Assembly: GCF_014207635.1 (NCBI RefSeq)
Contig: NZ_JACHIE010000007.1
Location: forward strand, 118,558 to 182,557
Source: Acetobacter lovaniensis
Lineage (GTDB): Bacteria > Pseudomonadota > Alphaproteobacteria > Acetobacterales > Acetobacteraceae
DNA: 64,000 bases
Direction: 5' to 3'
Shown here: positions 30,305-39,976 of the stretch, one piece after another
Layout: every line of letters begins with the position of its first letter
Numbering within the stretch: position 1 is the stretch's first letter
Translations under genes and position numbers: made by a program
The notes under the pieces: generated by a model
Told to the model about the DNA's origin: nothing
Databases searched by the model: none
Seen by the model: only the letters and a program-made list of their open reading frames with translations

Positions 30305-31134
30305 GCCGTATTGCTGCCCGTTTTAAAGCCCTTGCTGCCCAAGGCCGTGGTGCGCTCATTCCCTATCTGGAGGCATATGATCCGGACCGGGAGACCTCTC
30401 TGGAGCTGTTCCGCGCCATGCCAGCGGCTGGTGCCGACCTGATCGAGGTTGGCATGCCTTTTTCCGACCCGTCGGCCGATGGTCCTGTTATTCAGGCCGC
30501 CGCCCTGCGCGGGCTCAAGGCCGGTGCCACGCTGGTTGGCGTACTGGATATGGTGGCCGAATTCCGTAAAGGGGATGATGCAACCCCGGTGATTCTGATG
30601 GGGTATGTCAACCCGGTTGAATCCTATGGTTACGAGCGTTTCTGCAAGGATGCCGCCGCCGCAGGGGTGGATGGGCTTATTCTGGTTGATCTCCCTCCCG
30701 AGGAAGGCGCGGTTATCGCCGCTCCCGCACAGGCTGCGGGGCTGGACATCATTCGTCTGGTCGCCCCCACCACGCCGGATGCCCGTCTGGAGTATGTGCT
30801 GGGGCATGCATCGGGCTTTGTGTATTATGTGAGCATTGTGGGCATTACGGGTACCCGCTCGGCCAGTGCGCATGACCTTGCTGGCGCCATCCCTCGCATA
30901 CGTGCCGCCACAGACCTGCCCATAGCCATTGGCTTTGGCGTTCGCACGCCCGAGCAGGCCGCGCAGGCTGCCAGCATTGCCGATGGGGCCGTTGTGGCCT
31001 CGGCCCTGCTGGCCACACTGGCGCAAACGCTGGATGAGCAGGGGCGCGCCACACCCCAGACCCTGCCGCGTGTGCTGGAGCAGATCCGTGGTCTGGCACA
31101 GGCAGTCCGTGCTGCGGGCCAGTTGCCGGAATGA
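30301..31134 (+). CDS. trpA: Tryptophan synthase alpha subunit
   Basis: Encodes 277 residues and starts with GTG overlapping the trpB stop by four bases. Signature: [21 protein letters not shown] with the catalytic Glu near residue 49, then [11 protein letters not shown] with the catalytic Asp. It splits indole-glycerol phosphate and channels indole to TrpB. The next gene begins 19 bases downstream. Confidence 0.97.
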   Translation: MSRIAARFKALAAQGRGALIPYLEAYDPDRETSLELFRAMPAAGADLIEVGMPFSDPSADGPVIQAAALRGLKAGATLVGVLDMVAEFRKGDDATPVILMGYVNPVESYGYERFCKDAAAAGVDGLILVDLPPEEGAVIAAPAQAAGLDIIRLVAPTTPDARLEYVLGHASGFVYYVSIVGITGTRSASAHDLAGAIPRIRAATDLPIAIGFGVRTPEQAAQAASIADGAVVASALLATLAQTLDEQGRATPQTLPRVLEQIRGLAQAVRAAGQLPE

Positions 31135-31153
31135 CAGGCGGCCGTGACTGCCC

Positions 31154-32413
31154 ATGACCAATAAGCCGCGTAGTGTTGTTGTGGGCGGTGGCCCGGCCGG
31201 GCTTGCCGCAGCCGAGTATCTGGCCGAGCGCGGGTTTGGCGTGCAGGTTATGGAGCGCATGCCAAGCCTTGGCCGCAAGTTTCTGATGGCTGGGCGGGGT
31301 GGGCTGAACATTGCCCATTCCGAAGCGCATGAGACGGTGCTGGAGCGCTATGGTCCCGCCAACTCCTGGCTGCGTCCCGCTCTGGACGCGTGGACCATGC
31401 AGAACATCCGGGACTGGATGGCAGGGCTGGGGCAGGAGAGCTTTATTGGTTCCTCTGGTCGGGTTTTTCCCGTGGGGATGAAGGCATCCCCCCTGCTGCG
31501 GGCATGGCTTGCCCGCCTGAACGCCGCTGGCGTGACCTTCCAGACCCGTGCGGACTGGCAGGGGTGGGGGGCACATGAACAGCTTGTGTTTAACCTGCAA
31601 CAGGCAGGAGATGGAGCGCCCCACACGGCTGAACTGGCGGCCGATGCCGTAGTGCTGGCCCTTGGTGGGGCAAGCTGGCCACGGCTGGGCAGTTCCGGTG
31701 GCTGGGTGCCCCTGCTGCAACAGCGCGGGGTGGAGGTGGCCCCTCTGGAGCCTGCCAATTGCGGGTTCTGTACCCCATGGTCCACCTTTTTTGCCGAGCG
31801 TTTTGCCGGTACCCCCTTAAAACCTGTAGCCCTGACATTTGAAGGCAGGCGTGTGCGGGGTGAAATTGTGTTGACCCGCACAGGCATGGAAGGGGGCGCG
31901 CTTTATGCGCTCTCCCGCGCCGTGCGGCAGGCCATAACCGCGCAGGGGCAGGCAACCGTGCTGTGTGACCTGCGCCCGGACCTGAGCGAGCAGGACCTGC
32001 TGGACAGGCTGCGCGCCACCCGAATGCGGGAGAGCCTGAGCAACCGCTTGCGCAAGGCCATAAAGCTGGCCCCCGCAGCCGTGGCTCTGCTGCGGGAGGC
32101 GAGAGACGTGCTGCCAGCAGACCCGCGTGTCTTGGCAGCCCTGATCAAGGCCGTGCCCGTTACTTTTTACGCGCCAGAGCCGCTGGCCCGCGCCATTTCC
32201 ACCGCCGGAGGGATTACGCAGGCAGCGTGTGACGAATCCTTTATGCTCAGGGCGTTGCCCGGTGTGTTTGTTGCGGGTGAAATGCTGGACTGGGAGGCCC
32301 CGACCGGGGGCTACCTGCTCCATGCCTGCCTTGCTACCGGCCGTGCGGCGGCAAAGGGGGCAGAGGCATGGTTGCGCAAGGGTGGGGCAAGGCGGTATCC
32401 CCTCCAGTCATGA
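31154..32413 (+). CDS. TIGR03862/HI0933-like flavoprotein
   Basis: Encodes 419 residues. The FAD-binding G-G-G-P-A-G-L-A-A-A-E motif is at about residues 11-21, followed by G-R-K-F-L-M-A-G-R-G-G-L-N-I, S-S-G-R-V-F-P and a C-terminal V-A-G-E-M-L-D-W-E-A-P-T-G-G-Y-L-L element. This is the HI0933-like (BaiN-related) family of NAD(P)/FAD proteins, whose physiological substrate is generally unknown. Its stop overlaps the next start as ATGA, so it lies in the trpBA transcript by position. Confidence 0.85.
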   Translation: MTNKPRSVVVGGGPAGLAAAEYLAERGFGVQVMERMPSLGRKFLMAGRGGLNIAHSEAHETVLERYGPANSWLRPALDAWTMQNIRDWMAGLGQESFIGSSGRVFPVGMKASPLLRAWLARLNAAGVTFQTRADWQGWGAHEQLVFNLQQAGDGAPHTAELAADAVVLALGGASWPRLGSSGGWVPLLQQRGVEVAPLEPANCGFCTPWSTFFAERFAGTPLKPVALTFEGRRVRGEIVLTRTGMEGGALYALSRAVRQAITAQGQATVLCDLRPDLSEQDLLDRLRATRMRESLSNRLRKAIKLAPAAVALLREARDVLPADPRVLAALIKAVPVTFYAPEPLARAISTAGGITQAACDESFMLRALPGVFVAGEMLDWEAPTGGYLLHACLATGRAAAKGAEAWLRKGGARRYPLQS

Positions 32414-33891
32414 ACAGCATGATTACAATGGGGGAGGTGCCGGGAGGCGGTCCGGCACAGATGGACCTTGGCGAACTTCTGGCTACGCGTCTGCTGGTTC
32501 AGGGGAACTCCGGATCGGGCAAGTCGCATCTTCTGCGGCGGTTGCTGGAGCAGTCTGCCCGTATGGTGCAGCAGGCTATTATTGATCCCGAAGGCGATTT
32601 TGTCAGTCTGGCTGAAAAATTCGGCCATCTGGTCATAGATGGTGCCGATCATTCAGAAATGGCCCTGCACGCCGCAGGGGAGCGCATGCGCATGCACCGC
32701 GCGTCCGTTGTGCTGAATCTGGAAGGGTTGGATGCAGACCAGCAGATGCGCTGGGCGGCCGCTTTTCTGGGTGGTATGTTCGAGGTGCCGCGCCAGCACT
32801 GGTACCCTGTGCTGGTGGTGGTGGACGAGGCCCAACTGTTTGCACCAGCCGCAGCGGGCGAAGTATCGGACGAGGCCCGCCGGGCCTCCCTTGGCGCCAT
32901 GACCAACCTGATGTGCCGTGGGCGCAAACGTGGCCTTGCCGGGATTATTGCAACGCAGCGTCTGGCCAAGCTGGCCAAGAACGTGGCGGCGGAAGCCTCC
33001 AATTTTCTGATGGGCCGCACGTTTCTGGATATCGACATGGCGCGTGCTGCCGACCTGCTGGGTATGGAGCGCAGGCAGGCCGAAGCGTTCCGGGACCTCG
33101 CACGTGGTACGTTTGTCGCCCTTGGTCCGGCCCTTAGTCGCAGGCCGCTTTCGGTCCGTATTGGCTCGGTGGAAACCGAAAGCCGCTCGGCCGGGCCGGT
33201 GCTTGCCCCCTTTGAGCCGCCAACCGCGCCGGTGCACGAGCTTATTCTGGCCCCCGTGCCGGTGCATGACCTGCCCGCCCGCCAGCGCAAGGCCCCTGCT
33301 CCTTCCGCCCCCGACCTGCTGACGCAGCTTGCTGCCCACGGGGAGGCACAGGCCAGTGTGCAGGCCGAACAGGAGCAGGAGGAAGATACGGCCGAAACCC
33401 AGGCCGAGCGCGAAGCCCGCATGACCGCCGTCCTGCGTGACATGATGGAGGATGAGGAGTCGTCCTTCAGGCCCGTGCCTGTTCTGTATCAGGACTTTCT
33501 GGTGCGTTGCCGTATTGCCGGGCTGGGGCGCAATGCGCTGGACCTGCGGCGCTTCAACCGTGCGCTGGCCACAGCACGCAGCGGGGTGAGCGAAGATACC
33601 TCCTCCTCCACGCAGTGGCAGGAGGCAGAAAGCCGCGCATCCTCCCTGCCGGAAGATTTGCAGGCGGTCTTTCTGTTTCTGGCCCGCGCGGCCATTGAGC
33701 GCACACCATGCCCGTCCGATGCCCAGATTGCCAAGGTGTATGGCACGGTTTCCACCGGGCGTGCACGCCGCCTGCTGGCATGGCTGGAAGACCAGAATCT
33801 GCTCGTATTGCGGGCCGATGGTATGGGGCGGCGGGTGCTGACCTTTATAGGAACAGGGTGGGAAACACTGCCCGGTATGGCCGATAGCTGA
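32410..33891 (+). CDS. HerA-like / DUF87 ATPase
   Basis: Encodes 493 residues. The Walker A loop G-N-S-G-S-G-K-S-H is near residue 29, D-P-E-G-D-F follows about 30 residues later, the Walker B is V-L-V-V-V-D-E-A-Q-L-F near 137, and T-Q-R-L-A-K-L near 180. This is a HerA/FtsK-type hexameric ATPase core. The C-terminal part has acidic Glu-rich stretches (about 320-350) and a probable winged-helix end. The start at 32410 overlaps the upstream gene by four bases; an earlier in-frame start at 32368 is less likely. Partner and DNA role are unknown. Confidence 0.8.
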   Translation: MNSMITMGEVPGGGPAQMDLGELLATRLLVQGNSGSGKSHLLRRLLEQSARMVQQAIIDPEGDFVSLAEKFGHLVIDGADHSEMALHAAGERMRMHRASVVLNLEGLDADQQMRWAAAFLGGMFEVPRQHWYPVLVVVDEAQLFAPAAAGEVSDEARRASLGAMTNLMCRGRKRGLAGIIATQRLAKLAKNVAAEASNFLMGRTFLDIDMARAADLLGMERRQAEAFRDLARGTFVALGPALSRRPLSVRIGSVETESRSAGPVLAPFEPPTAPVHELILAPVPVHDLPARQRKAPAPSAPDLLTQLAAHGEAQASVQAEQEQEEDTAETQAEREARMTAVLRDMMEDEESSFRPVPVLYQDFLVRCRIAGLGRNALDLRRFNRALATARSGVSEDTSSSTQWQEAESRASSLPEDLQAVFLFLARAAIERTPCPSDAQIAKVYGTVSTGRARRLLAWLEDQNLLVLRADGMGRRVLTFIGTGWETLPGMADS

Positions 33892-33978
33892 CCAGTCCGC
33901 CCGTTTTGTGGGCAAAAGGCGCAAAAGAACACGCCCGCGGGCATGACGGGCGGAGCGGGGAGTGCTATAGCTCGAGGC

Positions 33979-35127
33979 ATGACGGACGACCCGCCCTTTA
34001 GCCCGGCCCTGCTGCCTGCTGGCTTTGTAGATCTGCTCACCCCCGATGCCCGAACGGAAGCGCGGGGTGTGGCCACTCTTATGGATGTGTTTGCCTCCCA
34101 CGGCTACGACAGCGTCCGCCCGCCTCTTATGGAGTTTGAGGAGACCTACCTTGCCGGTGCAGGGGTGGCTCTGGCGGAGCAGTGCTTCCGGGTCATGGAC
34201 CCGGATACGCGGCGCATGATGGTCCTGCGCCCAGACATTACCCCCCAGATCGCCCGTATGGCCGCGACTCGCGTTGCCGGGTCGCCGCGCCCGCTCCGTG
34301 TTTCTTACGCCGGGCCGTGTGTTGTGGTGGCCCCTGTGGCGGCGGAGGAAAGCAGCCGCCAGATCATGCAGACCGGCATAGAGCTGATCGGCCCGGATTC
34401 CCCCGAAGCCGATGCCGAGGTCATGTCCATCGGGGCAGAAGCGCTCATGCGTCTGGGTGTGAAGGATGTCTCCTTCGACCTGACCATGCCGCCCTTTATT
34501 CCCGCCCTGCTGGAGGAGGCCGGTGTGCCCGCCGCCCAGCGCCCGGCACTTATGCGCGCACTTGACCGCAAGGATGCCGCCGCCGTGGCCCAGCATGGGG
34601 GTGCATTGGCGGCCACGCTTATTGCCCTGCTGGATGCTACCGGGGCTGCCGAACATACTGTGGCGCAACTGGCAGAACTGACCCTGCCCCCCAAGGCCCG
34701 CATTGTTCTGGACCGGCTGATTGATACGGTCGCAGCTGTGCGCGAAATCTGCCCGGCCCTGCGCATGACCGTGGATCCGGTGGAGTTTCGGGGCTGGAAG
34801 TACCATACCGGCGTATGCGTAACTCTGTTTGCCGTTGGCCGCTCGGAAGAACTGGGGCGTGGCGGGCGTTATCTTTGCAATGATAACGAACCGGCCTGTG
34901 GGTTAACCCTGCGCCCCGATGTGCTGTTCCGCATGATCCCTCCCACACCAGCCCGTGCCCGCGTGTATCTGGCAGCAGATGCCAGCAGGCAGGAAGCGGC
35001 AGCTTTGCGTTCGCAGGGATACGCCACGGTGCGGGGCTTTGCATCCGGTGCGCAGGCCGAGGCCGAGGCGCGGCATTTGGGCTGTGGCATCATTCTTTCT
35101 GGCACTCAGCGGGTGGATCTGGCCTGA
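33979..35127 (+). CDS. hisZ: ATP phosphoribosyltransferase regulatory subunit HisZ
   Basis: Encodes 382 residues of the class II HisRS-like fold: P-A-G-F-V-D-L-L, Y-D-S-V-R-P-P-L-M-E-F-E, L-R-P-D-I-T-P-Q-I-A-R and G-I-E-L-I-G. It lacks the synthetase's anticodon domain and ends with a small domain. It activates the short form of HisG in histidine synthesis; hisG is not in the window. Adjacent purA 69 bases downstream is a familiar order in related bacteria. The start at 33979 follows a longer open frame beginning at 33943. Confidence 0.9.
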   Translation: MTDDPPFSPALLPAGFVDLLTPDARTEARGVATLMDVFASHGYDSVRPPLMEFEETYLAGAGVALAEQCFRVMDPDTRRMMVLRPDITPQIARMAATRVAGSPRPLRVSYAGPCVVVAPVAAEESSRQIMQTGIELIGPDSPEADAEVMSIGAEALMRLGVKDVSFDLTMPPFIPALLEEAGVPAAQRPALMRALDRKDAAAVAQHGGALAATLIALLDATGAAEHTVAQLAELTLPPKARIVLDRLIDTVAAVREICPALRMTVDPVEFRGWKYHTGVCVTLFAVGRSEELGRGGRYLCNDNEPACGLTLRPDVLFRMIPPTPARARVYLAADASRQEAAALRSQGYATVRGFASGAQAEAEARHLGCGIILSGTQRVDLA

Positions 35128-35196
35128 GGGCTTGCCCCTGGGTGCGATTGTTTTCTTTTTGACCAGCAGGCAGTTTTTTTCAGGAGCAGACCGTCT

Positions 35197-36486
35197 ATGT
35201 CCAACGTAACCGTGATCGGCGCCCAGTGGGGCGATGAAGGCAAAGGCAAAATTGTTGACTGGCTCGCCAGCCGGGCCGACGTGGTGGTGCGTTTTCAGGG
35301 TGGTCACAATGCTGGCCATACGCTGGTGGTTGGCAATCAGGTTTACAAACTGTCGCTCCTGCCTTCAGGTGTTGTGAGCGGTAAGCTGGGCATTATCGGC
35401 AATGGCGTTGTGGTGGACCCGCAGGCTCTGCTGGCCGAAATTGCCCGCATTGGCGAACAGGGGCTGAAGGTTACGCCCGAAACCCTGAAAATTGCTGAAA
35501 ACGTGCCCCTGATCCTGCCCGTGCATGGAGCACTTGACCGCGCGCGTGAGGCCGCCCGTGGCGACCGTAAGATCGGCACCACAGGCCGTGGCATTGGCCC
35601 CGCGTATGAAGACAAGGTGGCCCGCCGTGCCATCCGCCTGTGCGATCTGGCAGAGCCTGAAACGCTGGACTGGAAGCTGGACGAACTGCTCCTGCACCAT
35701 AACACCCTGCTGGCAGGCCTTGGTGCGCAGACTTTCTCCAAGGAAGAACTGCTTGCCTTCCTGAGCGATGTTGCTCCCAAGGTGCTGCCATACATGGCTG
35801 CAACATGGGACATTCTGGACGATGCCCGCCGCAATGGCCGTCGTATCCTGTTTGAAGGTGCGCAGGCTGTTATGCTGGACGTGGACCACGGGACATACCC
35901 GTTTGTGACCAGCTCCAACACTGTTGCCTCCAATGCGGGCACGGGGGCTGGCATGGGGCCATCGGCTGCCGGGTTTGTGCTGGGTATTGCCAAGGCATAC
36001 TGCACCCGCGTGGGTGAGGGGCCGTTCCCGACCGAACTGCATGATGGCATTGGCCGCCGCCTTGGTGAGCGCGGGCATGAATTTGGCACGGTTACGGGGC
36101 GTCCGCGCCGCTGCGGCTGGTTTGATGCGGTTCTGGTCCGTCACGCTGTGCGGGTTGGTGGCATCAACGGGCTGGCCCTGACCAAGCTGGACGTGCTGGA
36201 TGGTCTGGACGAGATCAACATCTGCGTCGGTTACGAGCTGGATGGCCAGAAGATAGAGCGCTTCCCGTCCGGTTCAGCCGCACAGCAGCGTGTGCGCCCG
36301 GTGTATGAGACGATTGAAGGCTGGAAAGAAACCACACAGGGTGCCCGCCGCTGGGCAGACCTGCCCGCGCAGGCTATCAAGTATGTTCGCCGTGTGGAAG
36401 AACTGGTGGGGGCACCTGTAACCCTGCTGTCCACCAGCCCGGACCGGGATGACACCATTCTGGTGCGTGACCCGTTTGAAGACTGA
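35197..36486 (+). CDS. purA: Adenylosuccinate synthetase
   Basis: Encodes 429 residues. The GTP loop is [11 protein letters not shown] at residues 8-18, with Q-G-G-H-N-A-G-H-T near 35-43, and [13 protein letters not shown] near 129-141. C-terminal marks are G-E-G-P-F-P-T-E and [10 protein letters not shown]. It forms adenylosuccinate from IMP. AGGAG lies about 11 bases before the ATG. A strong terminator follows. Confidence 0.98.
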   Translation: MSNVTVIGAQWGDEGKGKIVDWLASRADVVVRFQGGHNAGHTLVVGNQVYKLSLLPSGVVSGKLGIIGNGVVVDPQALLAEIARIGEQGLKVTPETLKIAENVPLILPVHGALDRAREAARGDRKIGTTGRGIGPAYEDKVARRAIRLCDLAEPETLDWKLDELLLHHNTLLAGLGAQTFSKEELLAFLSDVAPKVLPYMAATWDILDDARRNGRRILFEGAQAVMLDVDHGTYPFVTSSNTVASNAGTGAGMGPSAAGFVLGIAKAYCTRVGEGPFPTELHDGIGRRLGERGHEFGTVTGRPRRCGWFDAVLVRHAVRVGGINGLALTKLDVLDGLDEINICVGYELDGQKIERFPSGSAAQQRVRPVYETIEGWKETTQGARRWADLPAQAIKYVRRVEELVGAPVTLLSTSPDRDDTILVRDPFED

Positions 36487-36516
36487 TTTATGACGGCTTT
36501 ATGACAGGCTCTTTAA

Positions 36517-36546
36517 AGCCCCGGCCTTTGCGCCGGGGCTTTTTTG
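36517..36546 (+). terminator. Terminator after purA
   Basis: A 9-bp GC-rich stem (36517-36525 with 36532-36540) is followed by six T residues. It closes the hisZ-purA unit before the Pho genes. Confidence 0.9.
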
Positions 36547-36572
36547 TTGGGGGTCTGCTGCTTTTTGGGGTG

Positions 36573-36589
36573 GGTCATAAAACATTCAT
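36573..36589 (+). promoter_or_regulatory. Possible distal Pho box
   Basis: GGTCAT at 36573 and ATTCAT at 36584 repeat with an exact 11-bp period and an A-rich spacer, as in PhoB half-sites. It is weaker than the box at 36687 but lies on the same face of the phoB promoter region. Confidence 0.45.
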
Positions 36590-36686
36590 AAAGTGGTTTT
36601 TCCCGTGTGAATGGCGGCTTTTATGGGGGTGCGGCGGGGCATCATGCGGCCTGCGCGGGGTTTGGGGCAGACGGGCGGTTGTTTTT

Positions 36687-36703
36687 TGTCATCTGCGCGT
36701 CAT
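36687..36703 (+). promoter_or_regulatory. Pho box upstream of phoB
   Basis: TGTCAT at 36687-36692 and CGTCAT at 36698-36703 repeat at 11 bp, matching the PhoB half-site CTGTCAT. It lies 35 bases before the phoB start, indicating self-regulation of the phoB-phoR unit. Confidence 0.65.
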
Positions 36704-36737
36704 ATCCTAGGTGCAGGTTTTTAAAAGGCATTCTGGT

Positions 36738-37433
36738 ATGCATAAGGCAGATCTTCTGGTTGTTGAGGATGATCCGGCACTCGCCCGGCTTGTTAGCTAC
36801 AATCTGGAAAAACAGGGTTACATGGTTCGCCACGCGGCGGACGGAGAGGCGGCCCTGGAGTATGTTCGGCAACGTCGGCCGGACCTGATCCTGCTGGACT
36901 GGATGCTGCCGGGTATTTCCGGGCTGGAAGTTTGCCGTCGCTTGCGCGAGCAGGCCAGAACGGCGGCCTTGCCCATTATCATGTTCAGTGCCCGTGGCGA
37001 GGAAGCAGACACTATTCGTGGGCTCGACACAGGGGCGGATGATTATCTGGTCAAGCCCTTTAGCATGGATGCGCTGTTTGCCCGGGTCAAAGCCATTCTG
37101 CGCCGGGCTCCCCCGGCGGATAAAACCCTGCGGTTTGATACGCTGGTCATGGACCGGGTGAGCCACAAGGTTGAGCGTGATGGTCGCCTGCTGTCTCTGG
37201 GGCCAACGGAATACCGGCTTTTAGAGTTCCTTATGCTGCACCCGGCACAGGTTTTCTCGCGTGAGGAACTGCTTAAACACGCATGGGAGCGCAGTTCTTT
37301 TGTAGAGCTGCGCACCGTGGATGTACATATCCGTCGCCTGCGGCAAACCCTGAACGAAGGGGGCGGGGTGGACCTGATCCGTACCGTGCGGGCCCGTGGC
37401 TATGCGCTGGATAAAGTGCAGGACCCGGACTAA
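36738..37433 (+). CDS. phoB: Phosphate regulon response regulator PhoB
   Basis: Encodes 231 residues. The receiver has E-D-D at 10-12, the phosphorylated Asp at 54 in L-L-D-W-M-L-P-G, and V-K-P-F. The W-M-L-P-G sequence after the Asp is typical of PhoB. The winged-helix domain ends with R-T-V-D-V-H-I-R-R-L-R and R-G-Y-A-L. The ATG at 36738 with AAAAGG about 15 bases upstream is preferred over a GTG at 36711. Under low phosphate it activates pst and related genes, here via the Pho boxes in this locus. phoR begins 29 bases downstream. Confidence 0.92.
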   Translation: MHKADLLVVEDDPALARLVSYNLEKQGYMVRHAADGEAALEYVRQRRPDLILLDWMLPGISGLEVCRRLREQARTAALPIIMFSARGEEADTIRGLDTGADDYLVKPFSMDALFARVKAILRRAPPADKTLRFDTLVMDRVSHKVERDGRLLSLGPTEYRLLEFLMLHPAQVFSREELLKHAWERSSFVELRTVDVHIRRLRQTLNEGGGVDLIRTVRARGYALDKVQDPD

Positions 37434-37462
37434 GCAACAACCGCAAAAAGGGGCGGCTGATC

Positions 37463-38722
37463 ATGCATGCTTGGCTGGCGGCACTCTGCGGTATGGCAGG
37501 GGGCGGTGCGTTGGCGGCTCTGTCGCTGTCTATTGCCCGCTCTGGCCGCTTTGAACCCTTGTCGGGGAATACGGAACGGCAGAAAACCCGGATCGGGCGC
37601 GATGCCGCTTCCGCAGTAACGCTGGACGAGGTTATGGCCTGCCTGCCTGCGGCAACATTGGTGCTGAATGACACACGCCTGCCCTTTGTGATTTCGGCCG
37701 AGGCCAGGCGGCAGTTTACAAACAGCCTTGGCAGCATTATCCGCCACCCGGCTTTTCAAAGCTCGGTGGACAGGCTTCTGGCGCAAAAAAAGGAAGACCA
37801 GCAACCGGCGGAAGCGCTGATCGTGCTGGATATTCCCCATTACCGCGTTGTGCGGGCATGGTTGCAGAAAAAAACCGTGCCAGATGCCTTTCTGCCTGAA
37901 GGTTATCGCAAGGGCGGTGGTGCGTTTTCATCCAGAATAACGCTGGTCTTTGTTGCCTTGCATGATGAGACCGAGGCCGTTCTGGCCGAGCGGCAGCATA
38001 CGGATTTTGTGGCCTTTGCCAGCCATGAACTGCGCACGCCGCTGGCTTCCCTGCTGGGGTTCATAGAAACCTTGCAAGGTCCTGCGGCGGATGATCCGGT
38101 CATTCAAAAAGAGTTTCTGGGTATTATGTCCGAGCAGGCCAGGCGCATGCAGCGTCTGCTTGACGGGCTGCTTTATCTGTCACGCGTGCAGATGCAGGAA
38201 CACCATAGACCCAGAGAAACAATAGGCATTGCCGAACTGCTCAGACGTTTGTCGGATGAGGCAGCGGGGTTGATTGCGGGTAAGCCTGTCCGTTTTCAGG
38301 TGCAGGTGGATGACGCGCAGGAACTCTGCGTGCAGGGAGATGAGGCCCAGCTTTTGCAGGTGCTGATGAACCTTGTGGAAAATGCGCTCAAATACGGCCT
38401 GTTTGATCGGGGTAAACGCAATGGAGATCCGTTGGATATTACGGTTTCCTGCACGCGGGCTGCCAGAAATTCTGGCTGGCCTGCCGAACCGGGGCTGGTG
38501 CTGAGCGTTACGGATACGGGGCCGGGTATTCCCGCGCGGCATCTTAACCGCCTGACCGAACGGTTCTACCGCGTGGCCAAAACGGCCGCCAGTGTGCAGG
38601 GCAGCGGGCTGGGTCTGGCCATTGTGCAGCAGATTCTGGCCCGTCATGACGGGCGTTTTGTTGTGGAAAGCACGGTGGGTGAAGGAACAGCCTGCCGGAT
38701 ATGGCTGCCGCTGCTTAGCTAG
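37463..38722 (+). CDS. phoR: Phosphate regulon sensor kinase PhoR
   Basis: Encodes 419 residues. One N-terminal membrane helix (about 3-25) anchors a PAS-like domain (about 50-165). The dimerisation box F-A-S-H-E-L-R-T-P-L-A-S places the phospho-accepting His at 188. The ATPase domain has N-L-V-E-N-A-L-K-Y, D-T-G-P-G-I-P and G-S-G-L-G-L-A-I-V. This single-helix layout is typical of PhoR, which senses phosphate through the Pst transporter and PhoU. Neither phoU nor pstCAB is in the window. Confidence 0.9.
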   Translation: MHAWLAALCGMAGGGALAALSLSIARSGRFEPLSGNTERQKTRIGRDAASAVTLDEVMACLPAATLVLNDTRLPFVISAEARRQFTNSLGSIIRHPAFQSSVDRLLAQKKEDQQPAEALIVLDIPHYRVVRAWLQKKTVPDAFLPEGYRKGGGAFSSRITLVFVALHDETEAVLAERQHTDFVAFASHELRTPLASLLGFIETLQGPAADDPVIQKEFLGIMSEQARRMQRLLDGLLYLSRVQMQEHHRPRETIGIAELLRRLSDEAAGLIAGKPVRFQVQVDDAQELCVQGDEAQLLQVLMNLVENALKYGLFDRGKRNGDPLDITVSCTRAARNSGWPAEPGLVLSVTDTGPGIPARHLNRLTERFYRVAKTAASVQGSGLGLAIVQQILARHDGRFVVESTVGEGTACRIWLPLLS

Positions 38723-38730
38723 GCCCGCAG

Positions 38731-38758
38731 TGTCATAAAACCGTCATTCAATTGTCCT
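38731..38758 (+). promoter_or_regulatory. Pho box (three half-sites) upstream of pstS
   Basis: TGTCAT at 38731, CGTCAT at 38742 and TGTCCT at 38753 repeat with an exact 11-bp period. This is the clearest PhoB-binding array in the window and lies about 100 bases before pstS. Confidence 0.75.
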
Positions 38759-38860
38759 GAAAGCATAACACCATTCTGTTCTGATTTACGTTAACCCGGC
38801 ATGGCACGGCACGTTTTTGTAGCCGTAAACTTTTGCAATTGGCTCAGGGAAAAAACCAAC

Positions 38861-39886
38861 ATGCGTTTTTCAGTCAGGTCTGGAATGTGTCTGGCCGTCA
38901 TGACCACCTTCCTTACGGCACTTCCAGCTGCATCTCGGGCCGAGAGCGTGACCGGTGCAGGTTCCAGCTTTGCCGCTCCGATTTATGAAGCATGGGGCGC
39001 AGTTGCAAAGTCCGCTACTGGCGTGACCGTTAACTACCAGAGCGTGGGTTCCAGCGCAGGCCAGAACCAGATCGTGGCTGGCACGGTTGATTTTGGCGCA
39101 TCCGATGCACCGATGGATGCCCAGAAGCTTGAAACCAACCACCTCTTCCAGTTCCCCACGGTCATGGGTGGCATTGTTCCGGTTGTGAACATCCCCGGCG
39201 GGATCAAGCCTGATACGATCACGCTGAGTGGTGATGTGCTGGCCGCAATTTATGCAGGCGCCATTACCTCCTGGAACGATCCCAAGATCGTTGCGCTGAA
39301 TCCCGGTGTCAAGCTGCCAGAAGTGGCCATTGCACCTGTTCATCGTGCGGATGGTTCGGGCACGACCTTTGTGTTCACGTCCTACCTTGCCGGTTCTTCC
39401 TCCTCATGGAAGGAAAACTACGGTGCCAGCACATCCATCAGCTGGCCCGGTGGTCTGGGTGCGCGTGGGAATGACGGCGTTGCCGCAACCGTGCAGAACA
39501 CCGAAGGTGGCATTGGTTATGTGGAATACGCCTATGCAAGCCGTAACCATCTGACCACTGTTCGCCTGCGCAACCATGCAGGGGCCAGCGTTGCAGCGGG
39601 CATGACCAGCTTCTCCCATGCAGCACAGGCAGCAGATTGGAGCCACGCTTCCCACTTTGCCGTGAACCTGCTGGACACGGATGGCCAGGAAGCGTGGCCG
39701 ATCATGTCTGCAACTTACGTGCTGGTTCCCGTGCCTGCCCGTAACGCCGGGCGTGATCAGGCCGTGCAGAAGTTCTTTGGCTGGAGCTTCAATAACGGTG
39801 ATAGCATTGCGACCAAGCTGGATTACGTCCCGCTGCCCAAGACCGTTAAGGACAGCATTATGTCCGCATGGAAAAGCGGTAAATAA
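38861..39886 (+). CDS. pstS: Phosphate-binding periplasmic protein PstS
   Basis: Encodes 341 residues. Residues 1-27 are a signal peptide ending S-R-A before E-S. The mature protein begins with V-T-G-A-G-S-S-F-A-A-P-I-Y, and the phosphate-binding loops include S-S-A-G-Q-N, D-F-G-A-S-D-A-P-M, R-A-D-G-S-G-T-T-F and the Y-V-E-Y-A-Y region. It captures phosphate for PstCAB. It stands alone, not followed by pstCAB, so the permease genes must lie elsewhere. AGGGA precedes the ATG at 38861; the longer frame upstream is not used. Confidence 0.95.
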   Translation: MRFSVRSGMCLAVMTTFLTALPAASRAESVTGAGSSFAAPIYEAWGAVAKSATGVTVNYQSVGSSAGQNQIVAGTVDFGASDAPMDAQKLETNHLFQFPTVMGGIVPVVNIPGGIKPDTITLSGDVLAAIYAGAITSWNDPKIVALNPGVKLPEVAIAPVHRADGSGTTFVFTSYLAGSSSSWKENYGASTSISWPGGLGARGNDGVAATVQNTEGGIGYVEYAYASRNHLTTVRLRNHAGASVAAGMTSFSHAAQAADWSHASHFAVNLLDTDGQEAWPIMSATYVLVPVPARNAGRDQAVQKFFGWSFNNGDSIATKLDYVPLPKTVKDSIMSAWKSGK

Positions 39887-39929
39887 TCAGCCGTCTATAA
39901 TTTTCACGGCGTATTTGAGCTTATTGGAA

Positions 39930-39957
39930 AGCGGCCCCGAAACGGGCCGCTTTTTTT
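39930..39957 (+). terminator. Terminator after pstS
   Basis: An 8-bp perfect stem (39930-39937 with 39944-39951) is followed by seven T residues. Confidence 0.9.
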
Positions 39958-39976
39958 CATAATTCTGTAACGAAAC

